Below are positions 47,873 to 56,710 of a stretch of DNA of 64,000 bases, one piece after another. Location: NCBI RefSeq assembly GCF_023525255.1, contig NZ_CP073355.1:1488001-1552000 (forward strand), in the 5' to 3' direction. The notes below the pieces were generated by a model. It did not search any database. It was not told where the DNA came from and was given only the letters and a program-made list of their open reading frames with translations. Each line of letters begins with the position of its first letter. Positions within the stretch are counted from its first letter, which is position 1. Made by a program: the position numbers and the translations under genes. The stretch comes from Thermospira aquatica. GTDB taxonomy: Bacteria; Spirochaetota; Brevinematia; Brevinematales; Thermospiraceae.

Positions 47873-48630
47873 AGGGTTTTAGCTCTGGCAATGAGAGTGT
47901 TGTCATGCTTTCGTATAAGCGTATGAATGATTTCGGTTTCTTCAGGGTTGATCTCGGCAATGGAGAAAAGATGCTCTTTTTCAAAACTTTCAGTTAGGCA
48001 GTTGAGCTCTAAGTAGCTTGGGGAACGTTTCTTGTAGAGTTCAAGAGGGATAGCTTCTTCCATAAATTCAACGTAGCTTGCTGTATTGGTGTGACCATTG
48101 AGGTCTGTATCACTTCGGCGAACGATGATGGGACATTCGTATCGCAAAGGGTATTCGTTCATGTTGAGGGTGTTCCATCGTGTGAAGGAGATATCCCACC
48201 GTTTTGGGATATTGTCCTGGTAGAGGTTTTGATAAAGATCAGTAAGAAAAGCAGGTGGTTTGACGGGTTTGTGGGTTTTGAGGTCGAGGATCACCCACTG
48301 CGAGGTGGCACGTCCGAGTATTTCGCCTGTAGTGGACATAATCTCATAGTCTCTGTAGACATAGAGACTTTCGCGAGCAGCGGGCCAGGTGCAGAGAGTG
48401 AGTTCGGTGAGGGTTTCGAGATTTTTTGGAACATCGATACACAATCGTAAGAGAGCCCACGTCAAACCTCGCTCAAACATGTTCTGGAAATCAATGCCGA
48501 GCTGGTAAGCGTGATCATCGGCTACCTCGAGAAGATAACGGCACAGGCTCGCGAGGGTGATGGTACCGATGGGACTTTTCTCAGTAAATCGAAAATCAAA
48601 CGTAGTTTGACATCGTGCTGGCGGTGTCAT
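47863..48630 (-). CDS. Acyl-ACP thioesterase
   Basis: 255 residues, two tandem hot-dog folds as in FatA/FatB-like bacterial enzymes. The N-terminal fold has LLRLCIDVPKNLETLTELTL; the C-terminal one has SDTDLNGHTNTASYVEFMEE, matching the conserved Asn-His-Asn active-site strip. It releases free fatty acid from acyl-carrier protein. The start overlaps the ruvA stop by four bases. Confidence 0.9.
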   Translation of the reverse strand: MTPPARCQTTFDFRFTEKSPIGTITLASLCRYLLEVADDHAYQLGIDFQNMFERGLTWALLRLCIDVPKNLETLTELTLCTWPAARESLYVYRDYEIMSTTGEILGRATSQWVILDLKTHKPVKPPAFLTDLYQNLYQDNIPKRWDISFTRWNTLNMNEYPLRYECPIIVRRSDTDLNGHTNTASYVEFMEEAIPLELYKKRSPSYLELNCLTESFEKEHLFSIAEINPEETEIIHTLIRKHDNTLIARAKTLWS

Positions 48631-49226
48631 GATGACCTCCGTGAGAGAATAGCTAGCAGAAGTTTTACCTGATCTTCAAGGGGAAGTTGCTGCTTTGTAT
48701 GATCCTGCCAGAGAGAGTCAATAGCTCGGTTTGCCTCCAGGTCGCTGTATCCCAGAACACGCAGGGCCATCAAAAGTTCCAAACGATGGGTAGAGGGAGT
48801 AGAAGCTTTTCCGCCTTCTTCCGGTAGACGCTTCATCCGATCCTGAAGCTCAAGGATGATGCGAGAAGCCGTTTTTGGTCCTATGCCTTTGATTCTTGCC
48901 AGTCGAGAACTCTCTCCTTGAATGATGATGCCTCGGAGCTCTGATGCGGAGAGTTCGGAAAGTATTCGGAGAGCCTGTTTTGGACCTATTCCCGTTACGT
49001 CTTGAAGCGAGAGAAAAAGCCTTCTCTCAGAAGCATCAAGGAAACCATAGAGGGCTACCTCTGTTTCCCGGATCATGAGGTGTGTGTAGAGGATGGTTGA
49101 TGTACCCTCGGTAAGCTGGCGAGAGACAGACGATGGAACGGTGATGAGAAAACCAATCCCCTGGTTTTCCAGAACCACACTTTCTTCATTTACCTCGACG
49201 ATAGTCCCTTTGAGAAAGGAGATCAT
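48627..49226 (-). CDS. ruvA: Holliday junction helicase subunit RuvA
   Basis: 199 residues from MISFLKGTIVEV at 49226; an upstream in-frame start is rejected because the RuvA N-terminus is conserved here and GAGG precedes it. OB domain (residues 1-62), two helix-hairpin-helix motifs (LQDVTGIGPKQALRIL, LARIKGIGPKTASRIILEL) and domain III at the end. ruvB and ruvC are not in the window. Confidence 0.94.
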   Translation of the reverse strand: MISFLKGTIVEVNEESVVLENQGIGFLITVPSSVSRQLTEGTSTILYTHLMIRETEVALYGFLDASERRLFLSLQDVTGIGPKQALRILSELSASELRGIIIQGESSRLARIKGIGPKTASRIILELQDRMKRLPEEGGKASTPSTHRLELLMALRVLGYSDLEANRAIDSLWQDHTKQQLPLEDQVKLLLAILSRRSS

Positions 49227-49389
49227 GCTAGCCTCTTTTGTTAGATAATAAAGTATCATAGGACAAAAAGTAAAAAAAAGCAATTTTTTAAAAGGAAAAA
49301 GTCTTTTTTTCTTACTTTTTTGGGAAATGTTTTTGGTTTTTGTTCTTGGCTGTAAAGAGAAAATTTTGCTGTTTCTATGCCTGCTTTAC

Positions 49390-49418
49390 TTGACAAACAG
49401 AGATTTTCGCTTTACAAT
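49390..49418 (+). promoter_or_regulatory. Promoter of the seven-tRNA cluster
   Basis: TTGACA at 49390-49395 and TACAAT at 49413-49418, 17 bases apart; upstream is T-rich. The stretch TTGACAAACAGA is the same as in the tRNA-Phe promoter. Confidence 0.87.
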
Positions 49419-49444
49419 ATACTTCCACAATAACTGATGGAGTA

Positions 49445-49519
49445 CGGGGCGTAGCGCAGCTCGGTTAGCGCACCTGCCTTGGGAGCAGGGGGTCGGTAGT
49501 TCAAATCTACTCGCCCCGA
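49445..49519 (+). tRNA. tRNA-Pro(TGG)
   Basis: 75 bases. Acceptor CGGGGCG/CGCCCCG, D-arm stems GCGC/GCGC, anticodon loop CTTGGGA (TGG), T arm GGTAG-TTCAAAT-CTACT. CCA is not encoded. Confidence 0.95.
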
Positions 49520-49524
49520 ATAAG

Positions 49525-49598
49525 GCGCCTGTAGCTCAGCTGGATAGAGCAACAGCCTTCTAAGCTGTGGGCCACAGGTTCGACTCCTGTCAGGCGCA
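49525..49598 (+). tRNA. tRNA-Arg(TCT)
   Basis: 74 bases. Acceptor GCGCCTG/CAGGCGC, anticodon loop CTTCTAA (TCT), T arm ACAGG-TTCGACT-CCTGT. Confidence 0.96.
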
Positions 49599-49604
49599 AC
49601 ACGT

Positions 49605-49679
49605 GGTGGGTATAGCTCAACTGGTGAGAGCACCGGTCTGTGGAACCGGGGGCTGTGGGTTCAAGTCCCACTATCCACC
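49605..49679 (+). tRNA. tRNA-His(GTG)
   Basis: 75 bases counting the extra 5' G-1 opposite C73. Acceptor GTGGGTA/TATCCAC, anticodon loop CTGTGGA (GTG), T arm GTGGG-TTCAAGT-CCCAC. Confidence 0.95.
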
Positions 49680-49694
49680 CAGAGAATACAGAAC

Positions 49695-49768
49695 GCGTCC
49701 GTAGCTCAGCTGGATAGAGCAGTGGACTTCGAATCCGAAGGCCGCAGGTTCGAGTCCTGCCGGGCGCG
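49695..49768 (+). tRNA. tRNA-Arg(TCG)
   Basis: 74 bases. Acceptor GCGTCCG/CGGGCGC with one G-U pair, anticodon loop CTTCGAA (TCG), T arm GCAGG-TTCGAGT-CCTGC. The outer pair of the anticodon stem (G-A) is mismatched. Confidence 0.92.
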
Positions 49769-49803
49769 CAGAAAGATAGAGGCAAGAAGATAGATAATAC
49801 AAT

Positions 49804-49876
49804 GGGTTGTTAGCTCAGATGGTAGAGCAGCTGACTCTTAATCAGCGGGCCGCAGGTTCGATCCCTGCACAACCCA
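49804..49876 (+). tRNA. tRNA-Lys(CTT)
   Basis: 73 bases. Acceptor GGGTTGT/ACAACCC, anticodon loop CTCTTAA (CTT), T arm GCAGG-TTCGATC-CCTGC. Confidence 0.96.
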
Positions 49877-49881
49877 GATAT

Positions 49882-49963
49882 GCGAGTGTGGTGGAATTGG
49901 TAGACACGCCAGACTTAGGATCTGGTGCCGCAAGGCGTGAAGGTTCGAGTCCTTTCACTCGCA
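49882..49963 (+). tRNA. tRNA-Leu(TAG)
   Basis: 82 bases with a long variable arm (TGCCGCAAGGCGT region). Acceptor GCGAGTG/CACTCGC, anticodon loop CTTAGGA (TAG), T arm with TTCGAGT loop. Confidence 0.95.
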
Positions 49964-49973
49964 GGCGTCGTTT

Positions 49974-50046
49974 GCGGGAATAGCTCAGTTGGTAGAGCGC
50001 TACCTTGCCAAGGTAGATGTCGCGGGTTCGAGTCCCGTTTCCCGCT
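49974..50046 (+). tRNA. tRNA-Gly(GCC)
   Basis: 73 bases. Acceptor GCGGGAA/TTCCCGC, anticodon loop CTTGCCA (GCC), T arm CGCGGG-type with TTCGAGT loop. It lies 23 bases before the trigger factor start. Confidence 0.95.
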
Positions 50047-50069
50047 ATTTTTTTTAACAGGGGTTTTTC

Positions 50070-51335
50070 ATGGAGATTGTTGTTCAGTCTTTTCCCGATT
50101 GTTATTCGGTGGGTTTTGTTTCATGGTCGGTTTTTGAGGTTGCCGAGCTCTGGCAAAAAGCGCTTGTTCGTGTTCAAACAAGCGTTGATGTTCCGGGTTT
50201 TCGTAAAGGAAGAGCCCCATTTGAGATTATTGAGCAGCGCTACGAGGATGTCATCAAAGAGGAAGTTGAGAAAATAGCCCTCCAGGAGGGAATGCATACC
50301 CTCCGAGCTGAACATAATTTGATGGCTCTCTATGATTACAAGGTTGCTTCCGAGGTAAGTAAAAATGCTCCTTTGAGAGTTGTCTTTTATTTTGGACGAG
50401 AGGTTGTGGTAAACCGTGGGCTGGATAGCCTGAAGCTATCTACGGTTGAGTACGAAAAGGTGGAACTTACCGAGGCGGATATCAATGAGATGATCAAACG
50501 GGATCTTGTGCAGCCTGAGGAGATTTCTGCTAAGTCTGCGAAGGGTGATGTTGTGCATCTTCTTTTTAAAGGCAAGTCGGATCCTGTGGTGGTTCGGGTT
50601 GATGATATACCAGAAAAACTTGTGGGGAAAAAGGCTGGTGAAACGGTAGTTCTTAACTGGCAGGAAGTTGGAAACCTTATTTTTGACGTTCTGGAAGATA
50701 TTAAACAAAAAGGAGAAACAGAGGTTCAGGTTCTCAAGGTTCTCCGACCTGTTGAGAAAAACCTCTCCGATGAGAGTATCTATGCTCATACCCCCTTCCA
50801 GACGAGAGAAAAGTATGTAGAGTTTTTGAAAAATGTCATGCAGCGGGAGATTGATGCCATTAACTATCGTAAAAAGCTGCAAGCTCTTAAAGATGCGGTC
50901 AAAAAGGATCTGGATATTGAGCTTAGTAAAGGTTCTCTCTATGATGTTGTGGAAGATGAGTTTAAGAATTGGTTTTTCTCTCACTTCAAGGCTTCGGTAT
51001 CTATGAAAGATGTTCTTTCGGGGAAAGAACTGGCAGAGGATTTCCAGAGGATGCTTCAGGAGCACTACGAGAATCTGAAGTTTTACTTTGCGGTTCTTGA
51101 CTATGCCAAGAAGAATAATATCGAGGCTTCACAGGACAAGATCTCCCGTGTTGTGATGCAAAAGGCAAGTGAGGCGGGAGAGGATTACAAGGACTTTGTA
51201 GAAAAGATGACCAAAGAGGCCTGGGATGCAGCAGTGGCACAGGCTCAGTTTGATACAGCTATTGAAAAGATTATGGAGAACATTACCTTCAAGGAAAAGA
51301 AGGTGATTCCTTACATGGAGTATGTAGAGAAATAA
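50070..51335 (+). CDS. tig: Trigger factor
   Basis: 421 residues. Ribosome-associated chaperone. The N-terminal ribosome-binding domain has the signature DVPGFRKGRAPFEIIEQRY (near residue 47). A weakly conserved FKBP-like middle domain spans about 150-235 (KGDVVHLLFKGKSDPVVVRV), followed by the long helical C-terminal chaperone domain. It lies between tRNA genes, with no clear promoter of its own, so it may be read from the tRNA cluster transcript. Confidence 0.92.
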   Translation: MEIVVQSFPDCYSVGFVSWSVFEVAELWQKALVRVQTSVDVPGFRKGRAPFEIIEQRYEDVIKEEVEKIALQEGMHTLRAEHNLMALYDYKVASEVSKNAPLRVVFYFGREVVVNRGLDSLKLSTVEYEKVELTEADINEMIKRDLVQPEEISAKSAKGDVVHLLFKGKSDPVVVRVDDIPEKLVGKKAGETVVLNWQEVGNLIFDVLEDIKQKGETEVQVLKVLRPVEKNLSDESIYAHTPFQTREKYVEFLKNVMQREIDAINYRKKLQALKDAVKKDLDIELSKGSLYDVVEDEFKNWFFSHFKASVSMKDVLSGKELAEDFQRMLQEHYENLKFYFAVLDYAKKNNIEASQDKISRVVMQKASEAGEDYKDFVEKMTKEAWDAAVAQAQFDTAIEKIMENITFKEKKVIPYMEYVEK

Positions 51336-51337
51336 AC

Positions 51338-51422
51338 GCCGAAGTGGCGGAACTGGTAGACGCGTCGGACTCAAAATCCGATGGGAGCTGATCCCGTGAG
51401 GGTTCGAGTCCCTCCTTCGGCA
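51338..51422 (+). tRNA. tRNA-Leu(CAA)
   Basis: 85 bases with a long variable arm. Acceptor GCCGAAG/CTTCGGC, anticodon loop CTCAAAA (CAA), T-loop TTCGAGT. It starts two bases after the tig stop codon. Confidence 0.95.
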
Positions 51423-51424
51423 AG

Positions 51425-51453
51425 ACCCATAGGTGAAAGCCTATGGGTTTTTT
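51425..51453 (+). terminator. Rho-independent terminator after tRNA-Leu
   Basis: Arms ACCCATAGG and CCTATGGGT with a 6-base loop, followed by a T run. Confidence 0.92.
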
Positions 51454-51469
51454 CTTTTTGGGAGGGATG

Positions 51470-52459
51470 ATGAAAAAAGCTTCCGTTTTTGATCGTTTGA
51501 TGGAATGGTTTTTTCGTAGTCGGCGAGATCTTCCCTGGCGGCGGGATCGTTCTCTGTATAGTGTTCTGGTTTCGGAGATGATGCTTCAGCAGACACAGGT
51601 TTCAAGGGTTGTGGAGTATTATGGGCGTTTTTTCAAACGGTTTCCAACACTTGAGACACTGGCGGAGGCTTCGCTGAATGAGGTGTATCAGCTTTGGGGT
51701 GGGTTGGGATATTATCGGAGGGCTCGTTTGCTTCATGAGGCGGCGAAGTCTTTGGTGAAGGATATCCCGCGGGGAGAAGCATGGGAAAAACTTCCGGGGA
51801 TAGGAAAATACACTGCAGCTGCTGTACGCGCGTTTGTATTTAACGAACCGGTTGCTGTTCTGGATGCGAACGTGAAAAGGGTTTTGGCTCGTTTCCGGGG
51901 AGTACTTTCCTCCCATGAAAAGCGACTCTCTGAGCTTATGCAACTTTTGGTTTGTTATGGAGTCAAAAGGGGATATGAACCCCGGGATGTGAACGAGGCA
52001 TTTATGGAGCTTGGTGCGCTCGTTTGCAGCAAAAAACGGGAGTGTATGATCTGTCCGTTGCACCTAGCCTGCTGTACCTTTCTCGGGGGAGAGGAACGCT
52101 ATCTTGTGGTGGAAAAGAAGAATTACCTTCGTGTAGAGGAGAGGTGTGCTGCTTTTTTAAGACCAGATGGGAAAGTGTGGCTTGTTCCCAGCGAGCGCTG
52201 GAGGGAAGGGCTCTGGGATCTTCCTTTGTTACGGCAACGGAGAGGAGAGGCTTTGGGAGGATTTGCTCTTTCGTATGGGGTGACGAATCATCGGGTGATG
52301 AGGCATGTTGAGGTTTTTCTCGTTGAGGATGAAAAGCCGGATCAGGAGGGGAGATGGGAGGATGTCACGGGGTGTTCTCTTGCGCTGGGTTCTCCGGCAA
52401 AGAAGAGTCTTGAGATGCTTTGTGAGTTTGTAGCCATGCTGAAAAATTTGCCACGATAA
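51470..52459 (+). CDS. mutY: A/G-specific adenine glycosylase MutY
   Basis: 329 residues from the ATG at 51470 (another ATG sits at 51467, too close to GGAGGG). HhH-GPD fold: SEMMLQQTQVSRVVEYY, the catalytic region PGIGKYTAAAVRAFVFNEPV with the aspartate in VLDANVKRVLARF, and an iron-sulfur cluster region CSKKRECMICPLHLAC. Cys spacing is X5-X2-X5, one residue short of the usual X6 at the first gap. A C-terminal NUDIX-like domain recognises 8-oxoG. The 3' end overlaps the convergent helicase gene by 95 bases. Confidence 0.92.
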   Translation: MKKASVFDRLMEWFFRSRRDLPWRRDRSLYSVLVSEMMLQQTQVSRVVEYYGRFFKRFPTLETLAEASLNEVYQLWGGLGYYRRARLLHEAAKSLVKDIPRGEAWEKLPGIGKYTAAAVRAFVFNEPVAVLDANVKRVLARFRGVLSSHEKRLSELMQLLVCYGVKRGYEPRDVNEAFMELGALVCSKKRECMICPLHLACCTFLGGEERYLVVEKKNYLRVEERCAAFLRPDGKVWLVPSERWREGLWDLPLLRQRRGEALGGFALSYGVTNHRVMRHVEVFLVEDEKPDQEGRWEDVTGCSLALGSPAKKSLEMLCEFVAMLKNLPR

Positions 52460-54965
52460 ACGATTCTGCTTCCCGGCGGAGTTTTTCGTAGGAACCTATG
52501 ATAATCCTTGCTGGTGGTAGTGATTTTTGAAAGATGGTAGCATAGCGTTTAAAGACAGTTCTCCCATCGAGGATGAGGACAATGCCCCGGTCATTTTTGC
52601 TTCGGATAAGGCGTCCTATTCCCTGCTTCATTCGCAGCAGAGCTCGCGGCAGAGAGTAATTTAAAAAGGCATTTTTTCCATTGGCTTCGAGAAGTTCACA
52701 TTTGGCTGCGGGAATGGCATCGGAAGGACTATCAAAGGGAAGTTTCTCGATGATGACACAGCGAAGATTGTAACCACGGATATCAATACCTTCCCAGAAA
52801 CTAGAGGTGGCAAATACAGCAGTACGGGGATTCTTTCTCATTGTGGTGAGAATAATGTTTTTACGAGTTTCTCCCTGGGCCATAGGATGAATGCCTTCAT
52901 GAGCAAGCTCTTCTTTGAGTTTGGTGTACGCTTCTCTTAATCTCTGGTGTGAGGTAAAAAGCACGAGGGTTCCGCCTTCGTTCATGAGGATGTATTCCTT
53001 GATACAGGAGAGGAAAAACTCGTCAACTTTGAATTCTCGAGGGGTTTCAAGGAGGTGGATCTGGGCTTGTCTTCGGTAGTCGAACGGGGAAGGCAGGCTG
53101 ATGGTTTCTATTGGACGGGTAAAGACGCCGTTTTTTAGACCGATGCTTTCCTGGAAGTAGGTGAATTCTCCGTTGACAGAGAGGGTAGCAGAGAGACAGA
53201 TGGTGAAATGTTTCCGGAGAAAAATGCCTCTCGAGAGAAACTCTCCAACCTCCAGCGGACTATGACAGAGGGTGATGTTTGGATAGCGTTGATTGGAAGA
53301 AACCTCAATCCAGCCAACCTCGGTGGGTTTGCGTTCCTGATCGAAAAGAATTCTGTACACGGTGGCAATATCATTGAGGCTTTGAATGCGTTTGTCGAGA
53401 GAGGCAAAAAGAGGGGGAATGGTAGTATCGGATGAAGAGTTGGTAATGAGATTTTTGAGTTCATTCCAGTAGTAAATGTAGGAGCTCACTTTTCTGGCAA
53501 GTTCTTCCAGCCTTATGTTGAGAAAATGGAAGAATTCGCTTTTTTCAACAGCTTCTGTGATTCGGATTTGAAAGGAGGAATTTTCAAGTTTTCGGTAGTA
53601 CGTGAGTCCGTTGTGGATGAGAGAGTGAATACCCTCTGTAAGTTCACGATGACAGGTGAGAAGTTGTTCTTTTTGTTTTTCAAAGTCCTGTTGGGCTTCA
53701 ACGTATGGGGGTTTATATTTTTTAAAAAGATGGGCCAGGAGTCCCCGGGGAGATGATTTTTTATCCTCGTGGTAGAGGCGACCAAGTTTTTGGAGAAGTC
53801 CTCTGCACGAAAGTTCAACGCTTTGACTTTTGAGAGCTACATCTTCTAAATGATGGGCCTCATCAAAAACAACAGCGTCAAATCTTGGGAGGAAGGAGAT
53901 ATAGGTTTCAGGATCAAGAGAGGAAAGGATAAGCGAGTGGTTTGCGATAATGATCTGGGCTTTTTCGGCTTTGAGATAGGCTCTCTGGTAGAAGCAATTG
54001 CCAGCAAAAGGACAGCTTTTTCCCTGACAGGTTTCACCATCGCTTGCGATTTCTTCCCATATCTCGTTGGGGATTTCTTGGTGAAAATCTCTTCGGGTTC
54101 CACTCTCACTTGTTCTTGTCCATACATCGAGGGCTTCGATGAGGGCTGTTTTGGCTTTGGCTTCCTCGGGGTCGTCGAAGAGGGAGGAAATACGTTCTCT
54201 ATCTGCGAGGAGATCTCTGAGCTTGTTTTTACAGAGGTAGTTAGATCTTCCTGTGAGGACAGCGTATTCTGCCTTTTTGCCGGTAAGTTTCTCGGTGATG
54301 TGGAGAACCACAGGCAGATCTTTTGAAGCTATCTGGTCTTGAAGATGAATGGTGTGTGTCGAAATGATGACCTTTTTGGCATTGGAGAGGGACCACAGGA
54401 CAACGGGTATGAGATAGGAGAGAGATTTTCCTGTGCCGGTACCGGCCTCAGCGAAAAGGATGGATTTCTGGTTGATGGTTCGGACAATGGCACTGATAAG
54501 TTCTACCTGTTCGGGACGATTCTCAAATGATGGCATGTACTGGGAAAGAGCGCCGTTTGGTTGAAAAATTTCACAGGTGGCTTCGAGGGAAAGTTTTTGC
54601 TGGGGATGAACGGGGAGAATAATATTGACGAGTTCACACAGGTTATCGATGATAAAAAAACCCATACCAAGGTTTTGAACTCTTTGAGCTATGTCGAGAT
54701 CATTGAGTGATGGCTTGAGGTTTTTGTGAGGGTCGGGATCAAAGGGTGGGTGGTTGTGAATGAAGACATCCCCTTGTAAGCTGCGGTGAAGGTTATAAGG
54801 AGTAGCAAGCTCGTTCCCATAACCAACAACCTCCACTGAGGTGACAACCCCCTTGTCGTCAATGAAACCACACAAGGCAACCTCGTTTTCATTATTTTGT
54901 TCAATGTGGTTGCGGATTGTTGCTATCACCTCGGGGGTAAAATGCCTGGAGGTCTGGTCTATCAT
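52365..54965 (-). CDS. DinG-family helicase with N-terminal JAMM/JAB domain
   Basis: 866 residues. Residues 15-110 carry a JAMM metalloprotease signature: Glu26/28, HNHP with H70 and H72, and S86..D89 (PSLND), closest in style to RadC. The helicase follows: Walker A AEAGTGTGKS near 172, four cysteines between about 245 and 330 (CKNKL, CQGKSC, CFYQRA) for an XPD-type Fe-S cluster, DEAH in VVFDEAHHLED, and motif VI KQGIGRLIRSKND. DinG unwinds R-loops and forked DNA. The JAMM fusion is unusual. It lies four bases downstream of cysS on the same strand. Confidence 0.85.
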   Translation of the reverse strand: MIDQTSRHFTPEVIATIRNHIEQNNENEVALCGFIDDKGVVTSVEVVGYGNELATPYNLHRSLQGDVFIHNHPPFDPDPHKNLKPSLNDLDIAQRVQNLGMGFFIIDNLCELVNIILPVHPQQKLSLEATCEIFQPNGALSQYMPSFENRPEQVELISAIVRTINQKSILFAEAGTGTGKSLSYLIPVVLWSLSNAKKVIISTHTIHLQDQIASKDLPVVLHITEKLTGKKAEYAVLTGRSNYLCKNKLRDLLADRERISSLFDDPEEAKAKTALIEALDVWTRTSESGTRRDFHQEIPNEIWEEIASDGETCQGKSCPFAGNCFYQRAYLKAEKAQIIIANHSLILSSLDPETYISFLPRFDAVVFDEAHHLEDVALKSQSVELSCRGLLQKLGRLYHEDKKSSPRGLLAHLFKKYKPPYVEAQQDFEKQKEQLLTCHRELTEGIHSLIHNGLTYYRKLENSSFQIRITEAVEKSEFFHFLNIRLEELARKVSSYIYYWNELKNLITNSSSDTTIPPLFASLDKRIQSLNDIATVYRILFDQERKPTEVGWIEVSSNQRYPNITLCHSPLEVGEFLSRGIFLRKHFTICLSATLSVNGEFTYFQESIGLKNGVFTRPIETISLPSPFDYRRQAQIHLLETPREFKVDEFFLSCIKEYILMNEGGTLVLFTSHQRLREAYTKLKEELAHEGIHPMAQGETRKNIILTTMRKNPRTAVFATSSFWEGIDIRGYNLRCVIIEKLPFDSPSDAIPAAKCELLEANGKNAFLNYSLPRALLRMKQGIGRLIRSKNDRGIVLILDGRTVFKRYATIFQKSLPPARIIIGSYEKLRREAESFIVANFSAWLQTHKASQDSSLPENPAQENTP

Positions 54966-54969
54966 CGGG

Positions 54970-56370
54970 TTAGAGCCTCTTCCACACCGGTCCCTGAGGA
55001 GTATCCCGAACCTCTATTCCTCGTTTGAGCAGCTCCTCTCTCAAGGCATCAGCTTTGGCGTAATCTTTGTTTTTCTTGGCCTCAATGCGAGCCTGGAAAA
55101 GGGCTTCTTCCTCGGGGGTGAGGGTATCAGGAGAGGTTTTTTCGATGAACCCAAGGACTTTTTCAAGAGAAAGCACGAAATCCATGATTTCTTGAGCATT
55201 GGTTTTGGTGGCGTGGGATTCATGTTCATAGAAGATACGGATCATTTCAAAGAGGTGTCCCATGGCTTCGGCAATGTTAAGATCGTTATCCATGGCTTCT
55301 TCAAAAGCCTGTTTCTTTGTAAGAAAAGCCTCATGGAGCAATGAAGAGGCTTCTCCCTCTCTTTGTACCTGTCGAAGGGCAAAAAGAAAATCATCTATTC
55401 TTTTGAGAGAGGATTCTGCCTGTTTGACGAGATCGAAGGTAAAGTTGAGGGGTTTTCGGTAGTGGGTAGTAATAAGAGCGTAGCGTATAGCCCTCGGTGA
55501 AAGACCTCTTTCGAGAAGATCTCTGAGGGTGTAGAAGTTACCCTTGGATTTGGACATTTTTTCGCCGTCAACGATGAGATGGGTAGCGTGAAGCCAGTAA
55601 CGAACAAAGGGCTTTCCAGTATGACATTCTGACTGGGCGATCTCGTTTTCATGATGAGGGAAAAGGTTGTCAATTCCACCACAATGGATATCGATGGTTT
55701 CTCCGAGCAGAGAGAGGCTCATCGCTGAACATTCGATGTGCCAGCCCGGTCTTCCTTCTCCGAAAGGTGAGGGCCATTTCACATCCCCATCTTCAGGGGT
55801 CCATTTTTTCCAGAGAGCAAAGTCACTTACGGAATCTTTTTCGTATTCGTCAGCACTGAGTCTCCCGCTGGCTGCCGCCTTGAGGCTTGTAGGGTCGAGG
55901 TGGGCAAGTTTTCCATACGAGGGAAAGGTAGCAATCTTAAAGTAAACGCCGTCTTCTGTTTCGTAGGCGTGACCTTTTTTAAGAAGATCCTGGATAATCT
56001 CGATCATCTGAGAAACATATTCGGTTGCTGCCGGGTAGGAAGTGGCGGGGAGGATTTTCAGGGTGGCAATATCCTCGAAGAAGGCTTTTTTGTAGATATC
56101 GGTATACTCACGTAGACTCATGTTTTGTTGTCGAGAGTTTCGGATCGTTTTGTCGTCGACATCCGTAAGATTCATCACATGATTGACTTCATAACCCCGG
56201 TAGAGAAGCCATCTCTTTAAAAGATCCTCAAAGAGAAAGGTGCGGAGGTTTCCGATATGGGGATAGTTATATACCGTGGGACCACACGTGTAGAGTCTCA
56301 CCTTATCAGGGACAAGAGGGACAAAATTCTCTACTTCTCGTGTGAGACTATTGTAAAACCTGAGAGGCAT
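54970..56370 (-). CDS. cysS: Cysteinyl-tRNA synthetase
   Basis: 466 residues. Class Ia synthetase: the zinc-binding cysteine in LYTCGPTVYNYPHIGN with HIGH as HIGN, GWHIECSAMS, GIDNLFPHHENEIAQSE, and KMSKSKGNF. The C-terminal domain ends in DTPQGPVWKRL. AAGGAG precedes the start. Confidence 0.95.
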   Translation of the reverse strand: MPLRFYNSLTREVENFVPLVPDKVRLYTCGPTVYNYPHIGNLRTFLFEDLLKRWLLYRGYEVNHVMNLTDVDDKTIRNSRQQNMSLREYTDIYKKAFFEDIATLKILPATSYPAATEYVSQMIEIIQDLLKKGHAYETEDGVYFKIATFPSYGKLAHLDPTSLKAAASGRLSADEYEKDSVSDFALWKKWTPEDGDVKWPSPFGEGRPGWHIECSAMSLSLLGETIDIHCGGIDNLFPHHENEIAQSECHTGKPFVRYWLHATHLIVDGEKMSKSKGNFYTLRDLLERGLSPRAIRYALITTHYRKPLNFTFDLVKQAESSLKRIDDFLFALRQVQREGEASSLLHEAFLTKKQAFEEAMDNDLNIAEAMGHLFEMIRIFYEHESHATKTNAQEIMDFVLSLEKVLGFIEKTSPDTLTPEEEALFQARIEAKKNKDYAKADALREELLKRGIEVRDTPQGPVWKRL

Positions 56371-56710
56371 ACAAACTCCTTGCTTTTGGTTAAGATTACT
56401 TTTTTATATACAGTGTAACTCTTTTTCTTAAAAAAATCAAGTAAAGCGGAAGACTGTTGTGATGAGAGCTATTACCTTATTGCAGTGATATTATGATGAA
56501 AACATTCGTAAGCAAGAGAAGATTCTTCTTTTAGGGAGGGTTTTATTGAAAAAATTGTTTATTTCTGGTTATGAAAAAAGAGAGAAACTGCATGTCTTAC
56601 AATATGTTTATGAGACCCCATGAAGGGATAAGACAGAACCTTTGTGTCAACAATACAATCTTTTTACCTTGTGTGTATCTGGAAAAAGCCTTTGAAATTT
56701 TAAGAAACCA
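56371..56710. other. Intergenic region with one stray 18-bp repeat
   Basis: No gene is supported between the divergent-facing cysS start and the radA stop. A single inverted copy of the 4784-5214 array unit, GCTATTACCTTATTGCAG, lies at 56468-56485. An open frame at 56571-56825 overlaps radA antisense and shows no family resemblance. Confidence 0.6.
56468..56485 (-). repeat. Solitary copy of the 18-bp array repeat
   Basis: Reverse complement reads CTGCAATAAGGTAATAGC, one difference from the array consensus at 4784-5214. Confidence 0.8.

Noticed and set aside
49412-49785. Minus-strand open frames across the tRNA cluster
   Set aside because: They read through antisense tRNA genes; the tRNA cloverleaves are complete.
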